A DNA stretch of 64,000 nt from assembly GCA_016719605.1 (NCBI GenBank), contig JADJYW010000015.1:1-64000 (forward strand), given 5' to 3'. The translations under genes were made by a program, and so were the position numbers. This document shows positions 10,376 through 21,890 of the stretch, in pieces. The notes beneath the pieces are model-generated. The model was not told the DNA's origin. It was given only the letters and a program-made list of their open reading frames with translations, and made no database searches. Source of the DNA: Lewinellaceae bacterium (GTDB lineage Bacteria; Bacteroidota; Bacteroidia; Chitinophagales; Saprospiraceae). The stretch's first letter is position 1. The number at the start of each line of letters is the position of its first letter.

Positions 10376-10531
10376 GGTAGTGGTAAATTTCGGTGATGGA
10401 ACACGGATTAAACGGATGCAGGCAACACGGATTTTCACGGATTTATTTAAGGAATCTGTGAAAATCTGTGAAAATCCGTGTTGCCTGCATCCGTTTAATC
10501 CGCGTTCCATCACTCGAAATTTGCCACTACC
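10376..10531. repeat. Palindromic element family A, copy 1
   Basis: About 156 bp made of two ~65-bp near-perfect inverted arms (from ggtagtggtaaatttcgg to cgaaatttgccactacc) around a short AT-rich centre containing atttatttaagg. The arms contain the phrase ggattaaacggatgcaggc. Further copies lie at 31512-31784 and 43425-43567. This copy sits between two convergent genes. It does not encode a protein. Confidence 0.9.
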
Positions 10532-10589
10532 GAACAGTGCTTACGAGACCTCCCTTCCCCACTCGCCTTTTGCAAACTTGCCCCTTTCC

Positions 10590-13302
10590 TCACTGCCCTA
10601 CTCCTGCCACCATAAACACGAACGGGTTTTCCGGGAGGTTGTCATGGGTGACGATCACGATGGCCCAGCGATAGCCCGGCTGGCTGGGGTGAAACTGCAC
10701 GGTGAAATTGGTGCTGCCGCCGGGCGCAATAGGCGTACCCGGCTGAATCAGCACGCTGAAATCAGCAGCATGCTGGCCGGCAATGGTCACCAGGGGCGAG
10801 CCGGTCAGTTGAATCGGTACGCCCATACCGGTGTTGGAGAGCGTGTACTGCCGGGCGGATGTGCCGCCCACCGAAACGGGACCAAAGTCCGTTCCGTTGG
10901 CCGGGTTGGGCGGCTGGGCGCGGTTGGGAATCGGAAAACCGTCGTTTGAGCACTCGATCAGGCAGCCGGCACCATCATCAGCCAAGCCGTTGCAGTCGTC
11001 GTCTGTGTCGTTGCAGATTTCCGTGGCGCCAGGGTAAATGGCCGCATTCCGGTCTTCGCAGTCGCCGGTATTTTCGCTGTACCCGTCGCCGTCGTCATCG
11101 GCGGCGGCGGCGGCCAGGGCCGTCAATTGGGCGTATTGCGGGCGCGAGCCATTCGTACCGTCCAGTTCATCCACCACGGTGTAGGTGTCGGTTGCCGGAT
11201 CGAATTCGAAGACAACCCCCGCATCGTTGGCGCCGCCGAAAAGCGTAACGCCGTACAGTTTACCACCCGACAGGATCAAACTGCCGTTCGGGTACGAACC
11301 GCCGGCGCCGTCGAACCAGTGCAGCACCGTGTGAACCCCCGTTTCGGGATCAAATTTGAAAAGGGTACCGTAGGTATTCGTTCCGGTTGACGAAGATGTC
11401 AGACCGTACAGTTTGCCGTTGAAATACGTCAGGTCGCCATCGGGGTAAGCACCCGAGGGCAGATTAAAGTGATGCCTGATTTGAAAGTAGCTGAGGAGAT
11501 GGTCGTATTCGTACAGCACGCCTCTGCCGAACGTGCCGCCGCTATAGCTCATGCCGTAAAATTTATCGCGCACAGTGGTCAGGCTGCCGCGGTGGTATTG
11601 GCCTTCGGTTGCCTGGAACGCGTGCTCCACAAAGAGGGTGTCCGCTGAGTAATCGTATTCGAAGATGGTGCCACGGCCATACGCGCCGCCGCTATGCGCC
11701 ACGCCGTACAGCCGGTTGTCCTGAAACAGCAGGTTGCCCACTGCGTAGCCACCGTCGTAGAGGAAGTAAAAAAGACGTTCTATTTGAAATGTGCTGGTGC
11801 CCAGGTCAAATCCGAACAGCACGCCCGGCAGGTTCGGGTCGCCGTTTTCCGTCATGCCGTACAGTTTGCCGCCGGCCTCCGTCAGGCCGCAGGAGGGTCT
11901 GGAACCATCGGCCCCACTAAAATGGTGCAGCACCGTGTACGCGTCGTTTGCCGGGTTGAGTTCGTACAGGACGCCCTGGTCGTACAAGCCGCCGTACTCC
12001 GTCGTGCCGTACAATTTTCCGCCAGGCGCCGAGGAAACTGACGAGCGGAGTAAATGTAGCCGTAGCCACCTCGTATGTAAATATCTTGCCGGGACTTGCG
12101 GTCATGCCGTATAGCACGCCGCCTATCTCCAGCAGCCCGTTCCGGGAATTGCCCGTATTGAATTGCTGAAACTCCAAAAGTACCTGATAGGCATTGGCGC
12201 CGAGGTTGTACTCGAACAATACGCCCAAATTGGAGCCGCCCCCATTGGGCGTCATTCCGTACAGTTTTCCGGAAAAAATCGCCAGATCGCCCTCCGGACC
12301 GGCGCCGTCGGAAAAACCAAAATCGTGCAGGGTTGCGTACAGGTTTGTACCGGTATTGTACGAAAACAACACGCCGGCGCCGTTGCTGCCGCCCTGGCTC
12401 GCCGTGCCATACAGAATGCCCGCATCGGGCAGCAAAGCGCCCCTCGGCGCCCCGCCGGTGGTACCGTCGAAGGGGTACAACTCCGTGTACGAAACTGTGC
12501 CGGGGTCGAATTCGTACAACACGCCCTGGCCGTTGGCGCCGCCTTGCTCCGTGGTGCCGTAGAGTTTGCTGCCCATGACCGTGAGGCTGCCGACAGGGCC
12601 GGCGCCGGCACCCGATACGCCAAAGTGGTGCCAATAGTTCAGGGCATTGGTATTGGGATCGTAGCTGAACAGGACACCTGCGCTTTCCGAGCCGCCGGCA
12701 TTGGTCGTTCCATAAAAAATACCGCCCAGGTCGGTCAGGCTGCCGCGTGGATCGGCGGCATCGCCGTTGCTCGAAAAAGCGATCTTCACGGCATAAGTCT
12801 GTGTGTTCAAATCGTATTCGTACAGGACGCCCCGGCCGCCGGAGCCGCCGTATGCAGTCATGCCGTACAGTTTTCCCGACGATTCCACCAGCCGGCCAAC
12901 GGGTTCTGCGCCGGTTGGATAGTCAAAACTGTAGAGCGCCGAATAGGATTTCGCTACCGGATCATACTCGAACAACACGCCGGACAAATTTGCGCCGCCG
13001 CCGCCGGTCACACCGTACAGTTTGCCGTTGGAGGCCTGCATCAGGGTCGCGTGTGCCGGCTCGGCGCCCTCGGTTTTGGGAAAATCAAACACCTTGACGA
13101 TGCTGCCGCCCGGAACCTGAACCTTGTAAAGGGTGCCAAAACCCTGCGCGCCGCCTTCCGAGCCGTAGCCGTACAGGGTATTGGGCTGCGCCCAAACCGA
13201 AGACGTGCCCGCGCTTGTCCACAGAAAAATAAACAGCCCGAGCGGCTTGAGCCACCGGCAAAAATCTTTCGGGAATGTGTTTTTGTACCAGTCTGTTTTC
13301 AT
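10590..13302 (-). CDS. GloVer tandem-repeat surface protein with MopE-like and ASH domains, interrupted
   Basis: ATG at 13302 gives a signal peptide (LGLFIFLWTSAGTSSVWAQ). Fourteen ~50-aa repeats with KLYGxTxxGGxxxxGVLFEYDP and a terminal F match the GloVer tandem-repeat family (TIGR03803-type). A MopE-like acidic motif (DDDGDGYSENTGDCED, CNDTDDDCNG) follows near 11000-11100, then an ASH/choice-of-anchor-D domain (ADFSVLIQPG) to the end. No T9SS sorting domain is visible. The frame breaks near 12020-12035: repeat 8 ends at VSFLG and the next frame resumes at APGGKLYG, so the segment between its F and the next K is 16 nt instead of 51. That is a 35-nt loss, which explains the frame change. It is either a recombination deletion or an assembly fault in repetitive DNA. 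The intact length would be about 915 aa. TACATTTG at 13357-13364 is a -7 box. Confidence 0.75.
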
Positions 13303-13432
13303 CTTTTGCGCTGTTTTCGTTTGAATGAATACCAGACAAACGTTGTATGAATGTTACAAATGTAGGACGACGGGCAGCAAAGCGGGGCTATTCAGCCGGT
13401 TATTTTTAGAACAGGCCGGTATGTGTCCTTTC

Positions 13433-13467
13433 AAAAAAAATAAGCCCCTCCCGCGTTTGGGAGGGGC
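13433..13467 (-). terminator. Intrinsic terminator of the 13553-18522 gene
   Basis: On the minus strand a 9-bp stem (gcccctccc 13444-13452, gggaggggc 13459-13467) is followed by TTA and eight T (13433-13440 on the plus strand). It lies about 85 bp downstream of the stop of the large minus-strand surface gene. Confidence 0.85.
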
Positions 13468-13552
13468 CACCTCAAAGACTGATTTTACTGATAAAATAAA
13501 ATCGTTGAGGCGAACGAGGAATCCTCGGAACTCTCAAATTTTTGTTGCCGGC

Positions 13553-16500
13553 CTACCTGGCTTGCACCATTTTCCGGGTGGCTTTGCCGTAGGGGGTTTC
13601 CAGGGTGTAATACAGTACGCCGGGTTTGTCCAGTAGCGCGTGTTCGATGAAGATGGCGTTGTAGCCCCGGTCGTAGTCGGCCGTTTCGATGAATACCGCG
13701 CGGCCAAGTTCGTCGTAGATGGTCAGCGTGGCATCGGCTGCACGGGGCAGGTAGAATCCGATCTGGGTTTTGTTCACCCAGGGGTTCGGGACGTTCTGGT
13801 ACAGTTCGAAGCCGACCCCGACGATGGTTTGTTCGCCGCCGTTATCGAAGCGCAATCCAATGTCGTATTTCTCGGCGCCATACGCGTCGGGGTATGCCTC
13901 GGCCCGGGTGATGCGGCTGGAGATACCCAGCATGCTGCTCAACTGCCCGGCGGCCTTGGCCCGGAAACGCACCGTGAACGCTATTTCACCCGTGCCCTCG
14001 GGTACCTGCACCGAGGTCGTCAGGGCTTGCTGGTCGGGGAAAACCGCGAAGTTGTCCGCGCGCAGTCCCGCACCGGGCTGTATGTCCTCGATTTCCAGAT
14101 CGGTGTAGTTCATCGTGAACTGGTAACCCAGCACCGGTTGGGTAGCCCGGAAGGTGGCCGTGACACGTTCGCCGGACTTGACGAGGCGGTCTTCCACGTC
14201 AAACAGCAGGGTTCCGGCCGCGCGTTCTTCACTGTACAGGAGGCTGTTGGCGATGGAGTTGCTGTTGACGTCGCCGATCTTGATGGCCATAAAATCATCT
14301 TCCAGCTGGCTGCCCTGAATGTTCCACACCGATTTACTTTCCGGAAAGGCCTCCTGCCACGGGTTGGTCGGCACCGGGAATTGGTAGGCTTTGTCTACAA
14401 AACGCCAGCTGGTGTTGTCGGGAAAATCGGTGTAAATCCCGAGGATCAGTTTGCGCAGTTCGACGAGGTCGAAGGTGGTGATGCTGCCGTTGTTGTTCAC
14501 GTCGGCTGCGATGAGTTTGTACGGCGATGTGAACGGTGCGAGGCCGAGAATGTGTTTGTTGATGAGCACGAGGTCGAAGGTCGAGACCCCATTGAGCGGG
14601 TCGTTGTCCTTGACGGGTTTCAGCGTGTAGTTGAGCGCAATGGGCACCGTGTTGTCAAACTGGTACAGGCCGTTCTGGTCGGTCATGTCGTATTTGCTGA
14701 TGGGCGGTGTGCCATTGATGGACTGGCAGGTGATCTCTACATTGGCTTCTTCCAGACCATGCCCGTGCTCGGTGAGCACCACGCCGGCAACCGTCGCATT
14801 GGTGTTGCCGCAGTTGGGAACATTGTCCTGTACATGGAAGTATGTTTCACAAAAATCAGCGTTGCCCTGCAAGTCCATGCCCCACAGTTCGACCAGTTGG
14901 AAACCCTGCTCGGTGCAGTCGAACGTGATGCTGGTTTGCGGCGCCCCGTTGGACAGGAAGGGGAATCCCGTACCCTTGTTGGCCTTGCGAATGCCGTGTA
15001 CCAGCAGGTTGGCAGGCGTACAGTTATCGGAAGCTTCTTCCAGGAATGTTTGGTAATTGACGGTGAGCATTTTGTCTGCGCCAATGTTTCCGCTGATTCC
15101 GTTGTAGCACTTGAGGCTGGGCGCTTTGCAATCCTTGACCACAAAGGTGTATTCGCAGACCTGTTCGTTGCCGCAGCCGTCGGATATGAACCACTTGATT
15201 TTGTGCGTGCCGTAGGGCAGTTCGGGCAAAACATAGTCGTCCGGTTGTTCGATGGTGTTCCAGCGGAGGCAAGCCGTTTTGGTATTGCCGCTCACGTTGG
15301 TTTGCAGGGCAAAGCGGTATTTCTGCTCCAGCGGTACAGGGCGCTTGTCGAACGCACGCGGAATGCCGCCACTGAAGTTCGGGTTGCCGGCATTGTTGAA
15401 ATACACCACGTTGGGGTCGAGCGCCGCCAGGCTGTTCACCACGGTTTCCATCGTTCCGGTACCGTCGAGGTCGAGGAACAACTGGTATCGGAATGAGATA
15501 TTCGATTTGGAACAATCATCTGTAGCCGAGATGCACAGGTCGGTTGGCGCCTCGCAGAGGTCATGCGAAAACGTCTTGCTGTCGTACCAGTAGGACTGAT
15601 TCCAGAGCAGCGGGTCGTTGTCGGTTTCGTCGCATACCGTGATCGGAGAGGCGGGGCACAACAGGGTTGGTTTTTGGGTATCCGTGATCTTGATGATCTG
15701 TTTGTACTGGTAGCAGTTCACATTGGGCGACCAGTAGGTGCTGAAGTTTTTGGGCGTCTGGTCGTCCGGACTGAGTTTGGCCACGGTTGGCGCCCAGGGG
15801 AACAGGGTGCCAAGAGGCGACACGACAGGGCCGACCAGGTTGGATGCGTGGTTCGACTGTGCGTTGGGGTTCGGGTTTGGCACGAGGGTACAACCGAGAT
15901 TGGGGTTGTATTGGCACCAGTTGATGATCGTCCAGGTGCGCTCGATTTTGTAGCAGGCATCCGGCACAACGGTGAATACCTGATCGGTATGCGACACGCC
16001 GAGCAGTTCGCAGTCTGCTCCGAAAAACTGGGGTTCTCCGTAGGTAGGCGCGCCATTGCACGACGTGACGATCACGTCATCGGGAAATTTTACAAAATAG
16101 TTCTGCTTGTACTCGACCACCACGCGCTGGGTGCAGGTGCTGGTCAGGCCGCGGCAATCGAACACCTGAAATGTACGGACAATGGTTCCTTTGGAGCACA
16201 TGGTATCGAACAAAGCCCAGTTGGAGGTCGTGGTGACCGTGTCCACGCAGCAGTTGTCGGCGCCCGTGGCCATGCCATAAGACCAGAGGGTAGGGTCGAA
16301 GCTTTCGCAGGTTATGGTCACATGGGCCGGCGGCACGCACACGGGTTTCAGTTTGTCGTCCACATAAGCCTGCACCTGGCATTCGTTGGAATGTTGTTCC
16401 TGGAAGCTCAGGCTCACCGAACCAGGCGGCATGGGCACATCGTACACGCGCAGGATAACCAGAATGGTATCGCCCACATCTTCACAACAAAACTTGACCT

Positions 16501-18522
16501 GGTCGTGGAACTGGGAATTGGTCTGGCATGAATTGCTTTCCATACGGCGGGCCTTAACGAATATGGGGCCGCAGTTGTCGTAGGAACCGTCGTCGAAGGT
16601 TAATGCATTCACGAGGGCCATGCCGTCAATACCCAGTGAAACCTGTGTGATCTCGTCGCAGGCAACCACTGGAGGCACACTGTCTGTAATCGTTAGCGTA
16701 AAGGTGCAATACGAGGAAACGCCGCAGGCATCTTCGGCAAAATATGCCACAATGTGCTGGCTCACAGGCAAACAGGGTGTGAAGCCGAACACGGCCAGAG
16801 TATCTTTTTTGGTCAGGTCGTTACCGGGGAAGTTGGACAACACACCCGGCACAATAACCTGGTCGGTGGTATCGCCCGTGATCGGGTTCAGGATAAAAAT
16901 GATTGCCGTGGCATCTGCCACGCGACCACAGGCATCCTCCACGATGGCATCGGGCAGGTCCACGGTAGCACAGCAGGTAAGCGGATTGGTACTGACGGAC
17001 AGGTTGGCCGGGCAAGCGATAGCAGGACCTTGCAGGTCCACTACGTTGACGACCTGGAGGTGGGTTCTCGAAGCGCTCGGGCACGAGCCGAATATCTGCC
17101 ACGTTCGCAGGATGGAATACACCCCGTCGCAGAATGGGGCGACCTGATTGGTTGATGTGGCATTGATCTCGCAGAAGGCATTGGCGCCGGTCAAGTAAAA
17201 TGTCACACCATTGAACGTGTACGAAGGTGCGCCGGTCACAGCCGGATCGGTCATAGCCATGTCGCAATTCACGGTTACATCGGCAGGCATGGTCAGGGCG
17301 AGCACGCTGATCCTTTGAAAATAGATATACTGCGTACAGGTTGATTTATTTCCGTAAGTATCGGTGGCGGTCCAAACGCGTACTACATAACCGCTGAGAT
17401 TGGACTGGCCGTTGAACGTGTCGCCGCAATCTACATCCACCCAGGTATCGTTGTAGGTCAGGGTAGGTTGGGTGCAGTTGTCGGTCACCTGGGGGTTTGC
17501 CGTCGGTATACCGAGTACATTGGCTAGGTAAGCCGGTGTATAGTTGTTGACCACGCAGGGCAGGAAGATGTCCTGGCAGGAATGCAAACACGAGGCAAAT
17601 AGTCTTCCACCAGGGCCTTGGTAATGCAGAAATTGCCGGAGCAGTTGTCCTGAATACGAATGGTCAAAACCACGCCCACATACTGCGACGTGATGGTATT
17701 GCCGATATTTTGTCCTTGCGGCGTGAACAGAGTGACGGTGTACAGGTCGTCGAACACATCCTCCTCCAGGGCCATGTCGGGCGTCACGACAACCGAGCAG
17801 CTCTGGCCTATCGAAATATACACCGTGTCGTTGCAAACCAATGCTCCCGGCGTGGCGTAGTTCAGCACCATTTGGTCGGACGCCGCCGGGCAGGGGCCTG
17901 CCGGGTCGTTGGTGGTGAGGGTCATGATGATTGCCCCCATGTAACCGGCGGGCGGGCTGTAGGTGGCATTCAGCACCTGCGGACTGGGCAGAAATGTGCC
18001 GCCCCCGACGGAAGCCGACCAGGTGGCACTGGTGGCCGAGCCGCCGATGATGCCGTTTAGCGGGTGCTGACTGCCGGTGCAAAGTGCTTTGTCCGGGCCG
18101 GCATCGGCTGTAGCAGGTGTATCTATTTGTACATTCACTGAGGCCGTACCACTCATACCGGTACCATCGGTCACGGTCACGGTGTAGGTGCCGGCGTGTG
18201 CCAGCAGGGTATTGGGGCGCGACGGGTTTTGAGCATTGGAGGTAAATCCGGCAGGGCCGCTCCATGCAAAAATAAAAGGCATCGTACCGGCGGTGACGGT
18301 GGAGGTAAGGTTTAGGGTAGCCCCGGCGCAGAGCGGCCCGTTGGAGCCGGCGGTGACGGTGACTGCTTGCGGCGCCGTTGTGACCGTTGGCGCATGCCCG
18401 GCATCATGGATGCCGGAAAAAGGTCGGGAGAAGGCCTGTGCGGCAATAAACAAGCAGATCGGGAACAGCAGCCAGGCAAGGCTGTGCTTCCCATGTACGA
18501 AAAGGGATGTGAGCATTCGCAT
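13553..18522 (-). CDS. Large T9SS-secreted HYR/dockerin surface protein, one frame break
   Basis: ATG 18522 gives a signal peptide (LAWLLFPICLFIAAQAFS). In order: one SprB/PKD-like repeat (GTYTVTVTDGTGM), an Ig-like segment, a long series of cysteine-rich HYR-like domains, a carboxypeptidase-regulatory-like domain (VAGVVLTEHGHGLEEANVEI), a dockerin-like module (LIAADVNNNGSITTFDL, LRKLILG, about 14280-14600), a cohesin-like beta domain (about 13830-14220) and a type A T9SS sorting domain (YQNVPNPWVNKTQIGFYLP). The frame changes near 17585-17592: VEDYLPR is followed in the next frame by CLHSCQDIFLPC, so one missing base restores a ~1656-residue protein. Likely a cell-surface or secreted structural protein; the dockerin and cohesin-like pair suggests protein-protein docking. 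Ligand unknown. A terminator follows at 13433. Confidence 0.85.
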
Positions 18523-19113
18523 GATAAACTAAATTTGAGAGTGTGGATTACGAGTTGTTATCTGAATGAGTGCATTATTTGTTTGCTACAATTTTTTGAT
18601 TTTTAATGATTTACAAAAAAGTTCCGCTAGTGGGGGTTGGATAAGGCGGACAACCGGATCGGACGTCGCACCTCCCCTTCCCCCCCCTTCGCGAACACTC
18701 GGGAAAATCACTCGGACCGCTTTTGGCCAAGCGTCATGATATTGCTGAACGGGCATAGTGCCCGGTTCTCTCACAGGTGTTTTATTGGTTCAAAAGGGTC
18801 AATCCGGTTTGTGAAGCGCCGGGCTGTTTTTTAGTGATCCATGCGGAGGAAAATCCTCCGGCAGCGGATGTCGCAGTTGGGTTGGGGCATGCCGGGTGCT
18901 GGCCGGGAAAGCGCAATTGCTCCACCGGTATGGGCATCGAGCCGACCGTTTTTTATTCCATAATAAGTACTGCCGTGCGCCGGGACGCTACAAACCGGGG
19001 ATGGGACACCCCGGTCCGGGTCGGGCGAGCATTGTTATTGCCTGTCCGGCAGGTTATGCACCGGCGCGCTCCAAAGAGCGTGTTCGGAAAATATCGTCCA
19101 TGTTGTACTTCAT
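18523..19113. other. 590-bp intergenic region, no gene recognised
   Basis: GC-rich stretch with several small hairpins, for example gaacgggca..tgcccggttc near 18750-18770 and accgggg..ccccggt near 18995-19015. Short open frames on both strands show no family features. It separates the surface-protein block from the unknown-function locus at 19.1-23.4 kb. Confidence 0.4.
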
Positions 19114-19533
19114 TTAAAACTCCACGATGAGCCGATCATCCACTTCCCATACCTGGTAAATGCCGGGCCGGATGGTGCGCTGCTCAATTTTCTGCGACCG
19201 CAGCAGGCTGTGCGGTACCAGATACGGCTCGAAAACCTGAAAGAGCAGCCAGCGGAAATGCCGCCGCATGTAGCGGCCCTCCATGGAGGCTTTTTCAAAC
19301 TCAAAGCGCATTTTTCCTTCTTCGGTGACGCTGACCCAAGTCGCTACCCTGGGGCATTTGACATCGAGGTTTTCACCCGATGCCATGACCCGGCAAATTC
19401 CTACTCCGCCACAATTGGCGCTGGGCGAACCAAGTACCACATCGGTGCGAATCTTGTGAGTAGAATGGGCACGTTGGGGCGTGGCGGTCGTTGTGCTTGG
19501 TGTTGTTCTCATCGTGTACATATTGACTTGCAT
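19114..19533 (-). CDS. Conserved-looking hypothetical protein with LGSPSANCGGVGIC motif
   Basis: 139 residues. The N-terminal ~28 residues are Thr/Ser/His-rich and probably disordered. A striking motif, TDVVLGSPSANCGGVGIC (about residues 30-47), follows, with two closely spaced Cys. Then comes a mixed region with EEGKMRFEFEKASMEGRYM, and an Ile/Val-rich C-terminus ending RLIVEF. No signal peptide or membrane segment. TACTTTTG, a -7 box, lies at 19573-19580 on the complementary strand, about 40 bp upstream, but no good -33 box was seen. It is the most downstream gene of the minus-strand locus that includes the paralogs at 19789 and 21891; co-function is only inferred from position. I do not recognise a named family. 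Confidence 0.6.
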   Translation of the reverse strand: MQVNMYTMRTTPSTTTATPQRAHSTHKIRTDVVLGSPSANCGGVGICRVMASGENLDVKCPRVATWVSVTEEGKMRFEFEKASMEGRYMRRHFRWLLFQVFEPYLVPHSLLRSQKIEQRTIRPGIYQVWEVDDRLIVEF

Positions 19534-19788
19534 GTTTTGACTGTACTGGATTGTTGTTCCGTTTTGATGCTACAAAAGTACAGGGGTGCGCAAGGGGCAT
19601 CCGGACAATACCCGTCAAACAAACACCATAAAAAAAGAACTAAAAATGTAAAAAAAACATTCCAAATAATTGAAAATCAATTTTTTGATAAATGTTAATT
19701 TTATACACAACCTGCTTGTTCGTGCGCAAGAACAAGGGTGTTTTTTTGATAAAAAAAATGTAAAACCGGGTAGACGATGGACAGGCGC
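19534..19788. other. AT-rich intergenic region upstream of the 139-aa gene
   Basis: It holds the TACTTTTG -7 box at 19573-19580 (minus), a run of A- and T-rich DNA at 19625-19770, and a hairpin cttgttc/gaacaag at about 19709-19730 that could end transcription from the gene at 19789. Composition is far richer in A+T than the coding DNA around it. Confidence 0.4.
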
Positions 19789-21333
19789 TTATTTCCCTTT
19801 GCGGGCTTTGGGCTTGTAAATGGTGTTGTCCAGAGAGTCCAGCGCCATTTGCCATAGGTCTTCGTAGGGAATGAGTTCGATGTCGTGCGACTGGTTGGCG
19901 AAGTCCAGTGGCATCCGTTTCAGCATCTTGACGTACTTGTCGGCGTGGCGAATCACGGCCGTACGGTGGAAACCCGCGTCGGGCATTTCCAGCAACATTT
20001 TGATGAAGCAGTTGCTGCGGTAGTTGTCGTCCTTTTTCAGGTAGCGCGACGAGTATTTCTGGATAGCCTTCATGCGGTCAATAACCACATCGTGCTCCTT
20101 AGTGAGGATGAGGTAAAGGATATGAAAGTTCAGGATGGGGATATTCATGCCGCGCCGGTCTTTGGAGAAAAGTGGCACATCGTTGAGGAAACGCATGATC
20201 CGGATACGGCTGATAACCGTCTCCGGGTCGTCGGGCTTGATGCGTCCGACCTGGATCAGATAAAACAGGTAAGCCTCGAAAATTTTCCAGGTTTGTTTGA
20301 TGCCGTCGGGCAATCCGTTGAAGCGGCGATGCTTCACCGTGGTTTTGTAGATTTGGTACGCCTCCTGGTACTCGCGGGCATGGAAGGAGAGCAGCAGCAG
20401 CAGTTCCTGATACTTGAACCAGTTGAAGGAGCCTTGCTCGAGCAGTTTGAGGCCGCGGTCGGCGGCTTTGCGGCCACGCGGGAAGTCGCGCAACTGCACA
20501 TAGCAGACCATTTCCTGGTACAGGAAGGCCTGCAAGGGTACGTTGGCTACATAGTCCTTGGCATCGAAAAAGCGGATGGCTTTGTCGCAGATGTCTATGG
20601 TATTGGCGTAGTCATTGACACTGGTGTAGATGATGATCTCGATCAGGCGGCCGGTGAAGTGCAGGCGGTAGGAATCGTACTTGTTGAGCGCGTCGTCCAG
20701 CCGGTTGAAATAGGTACGAGCCACTTTGGGCACCTCGCGTTTGGTGGACTTGTCGTTGACGAATCGGATAACGAGATCGGTGTAGAGTTCTTCGGCGAGG
20801 TTCTCGAACCGGAATACCTCTTGGAGGTGGTGCACTTGCTTGCCGTACTGATCGTATTTTTTCAGATTGCCCTCGATGGAGCCGTAGTAGAGGCGCATGG
20901 TGCGCACCATATCGAGGGCGAGGTCAATGAAATCGAAGCGGAGAGCCGATCGGAGCACCTCGTCGGCCAGTTCCAGGGTAGTGAGGTGCGCGTTTTTGCC
21001 GAGCAGGAGTTTGATAGCGCCCCATTTTTTGTAGCACTCGAAATAGGCTTTTTGGCGTGCGTTGTAGTGCGGCAGGTTGAGGTCAATGACCAGCAACATT
21101 TGCACTAAGTAGTCGCGCAGCGATTTTTTGATGCGCAGGTACGACACATTGCGCTGCTCCCCCGGGTAGAGGATAGCCATGGCCTGATCGTCGTTTTCCA
21201 CCTTGCTTTCGGCAACCAGATCGTAAAGCCGCATGGACAGCGGCCCGGGCTGGAGTGCTTTTACCGTGAGCAGCGAGGCTGCCCGCAGTTTTTGTTTGGT
21301 GACAATCGAGACAAGTTCGCGGAGTGCGTGCAT
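19789..21333 (-). CDS. Uncharacterised ~500-aa helical protein, paralog 1
   Basis: 514 residues from ATG 21333 (MHALRELVSIV); an upstream in-frame extension to 21459 lacks protein-like character. The sequence is predicted to be almost entirely alpha-helical, with charged and aromatic patterning like TPR or other solenoid proteins, and no signal peptide or membrane helix. It is clearly paralogous to the product of 21891-23402: both share a block ending in FSKDRRGMNIPIL/V, then YLKKDxxxRSNCFxKML and a C-terminal IPYEDLWxMxLDSL. No catalytic motif is visible. The two genes are in the same orientation with a 557-bp gap that contains a 32-codon ORF. Function unknown; a regulatory or scaffold role would be a guess. 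Confidence 0.8.
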   Translation of the reverse strand: MHALRELVSIVTKQKLRAASLLTVKALQPGPLSMRLYDLVAESKVENDDQAMAILYPGEQRNVSYLRIKKSLRDYLVQMLLVIDLNLPHYNARQKAYFECYKKWGAIKLLLGKNAHLTTLELADEVLRSALRFDFIDLALDMVRTMRLYYGSIEGNLKKYDQYGKQVHHLQEVFRFENLAEELYTDLVIRFVNDKSTKREVPKVARTYFNRLDDALNKYDSYRLHFTGRLIEIIIYTSVNDYANTIDICDKAIRFFDAKDYVANVPLQAFLYQEMVCYVQLRDFPRGRKAADRGLKLLEQGSFNWFKYQELLLLLSFHAREYQEAYQIYKTTVKHRRFNGLPDGIKQTWKIFEAYLFYLIQVGRIKPDDPETVISRIRIMRFLNDVPLFSKDRRGMNIPILNFHILYLILTKEHDVVIDRMKAIQKYSSRYLKKDDNYRSNCFIKMLLEMPDAGFHRTAVIRHADKYVKMLKRMPLDFANQSHDIELIPYEDLWQMALDSLDNTIYKPKARKGK

Positions 21334-21556
21334 ACCAGGCGCCGGTTGGGAGGCGGTTGAGGACTCTGTTCGGATTAGAAGCAACAAACCTACGGGTTTC
21401 TGCAAAAATCCGATCCGGGTGATTTGCCCGGCGCGTTGTACGGACAAACAGCTTGCCAACTATCCCGATACCCTGGTATTTTCTCTCAGCGATACGCCGC
21501 GTTCGCCTGAACGCACGCAGTAACATCCGCAGATGCAAATGAAGTGGAGCAGAACG

Positions 21557-21655
21557 CTATACGCCGGTGATGTCTATGATGATCACGTCGCTGTGGAGGT
21601 TGTTGTTTTGGTTGGAGGAGGAGGAGAAGAGCGGAGTGTTGAATTGATTTGCCAT
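21557..21655 (-). CDS. Possible 32-aa peptide upstream of paralog 1
   Basis: ATG 21655 to TAG 21557 encodes 32 residues with a Ser/Asn-rich middle (FSSSSNQNNN) and a hydrophobic tail (DVIIIDITGV). A small inverted repeat (gacttcg...cgaagtc) lies just before the start codon. It sits between the paralogs and points the same way. No similarity is known to me. Compositional bias makes chance less attractive, but an ORF of this size can arise randomly. Confidence 0.35.
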   Translation of the reverse strand: MANQFNTPLFSSSSNQNNNLHSDVIIIDITGV

Positions 21656-21890
21656 GATGACTTCGTTGTTGATTGTTTACGAAGTCAAATGTCCGGGCAT
21701 CTCACCCCCTGACAGGGGACAGCAACACAGGCTCATTCGCGTAATAAATCCACCTCTTTCGGTGTATTATTTTTATTAAATTATTGAAAAACAATTTTTT
21801 ATGTTTTTCAAAACTTAAACCATTACGCAGTTTCAATATAAGTTTTAATCAGGCTTTTTTGGTACTTTTTTAGGTTGTTCGGCAGGTACT

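Noticed and set aside
12163..13350. Plus-strand open frame (395 codons) opposite the GloVer gene
   Set aside because: Shadow of the minus-strand repeats; no recognisable domains.
13640..15496. Plus-strand open frame (618 codons) opposite the HYR/dockerin gene
   Set aside because: Shadow of the minus-strand gene, which has signal peptide, domains and sorting signal.
18637..19130. Short plus-strand open frames in the gap before the 139-aa gene
   Set aside because: No family motifs or signal peptide; one starts inside small palindromes.
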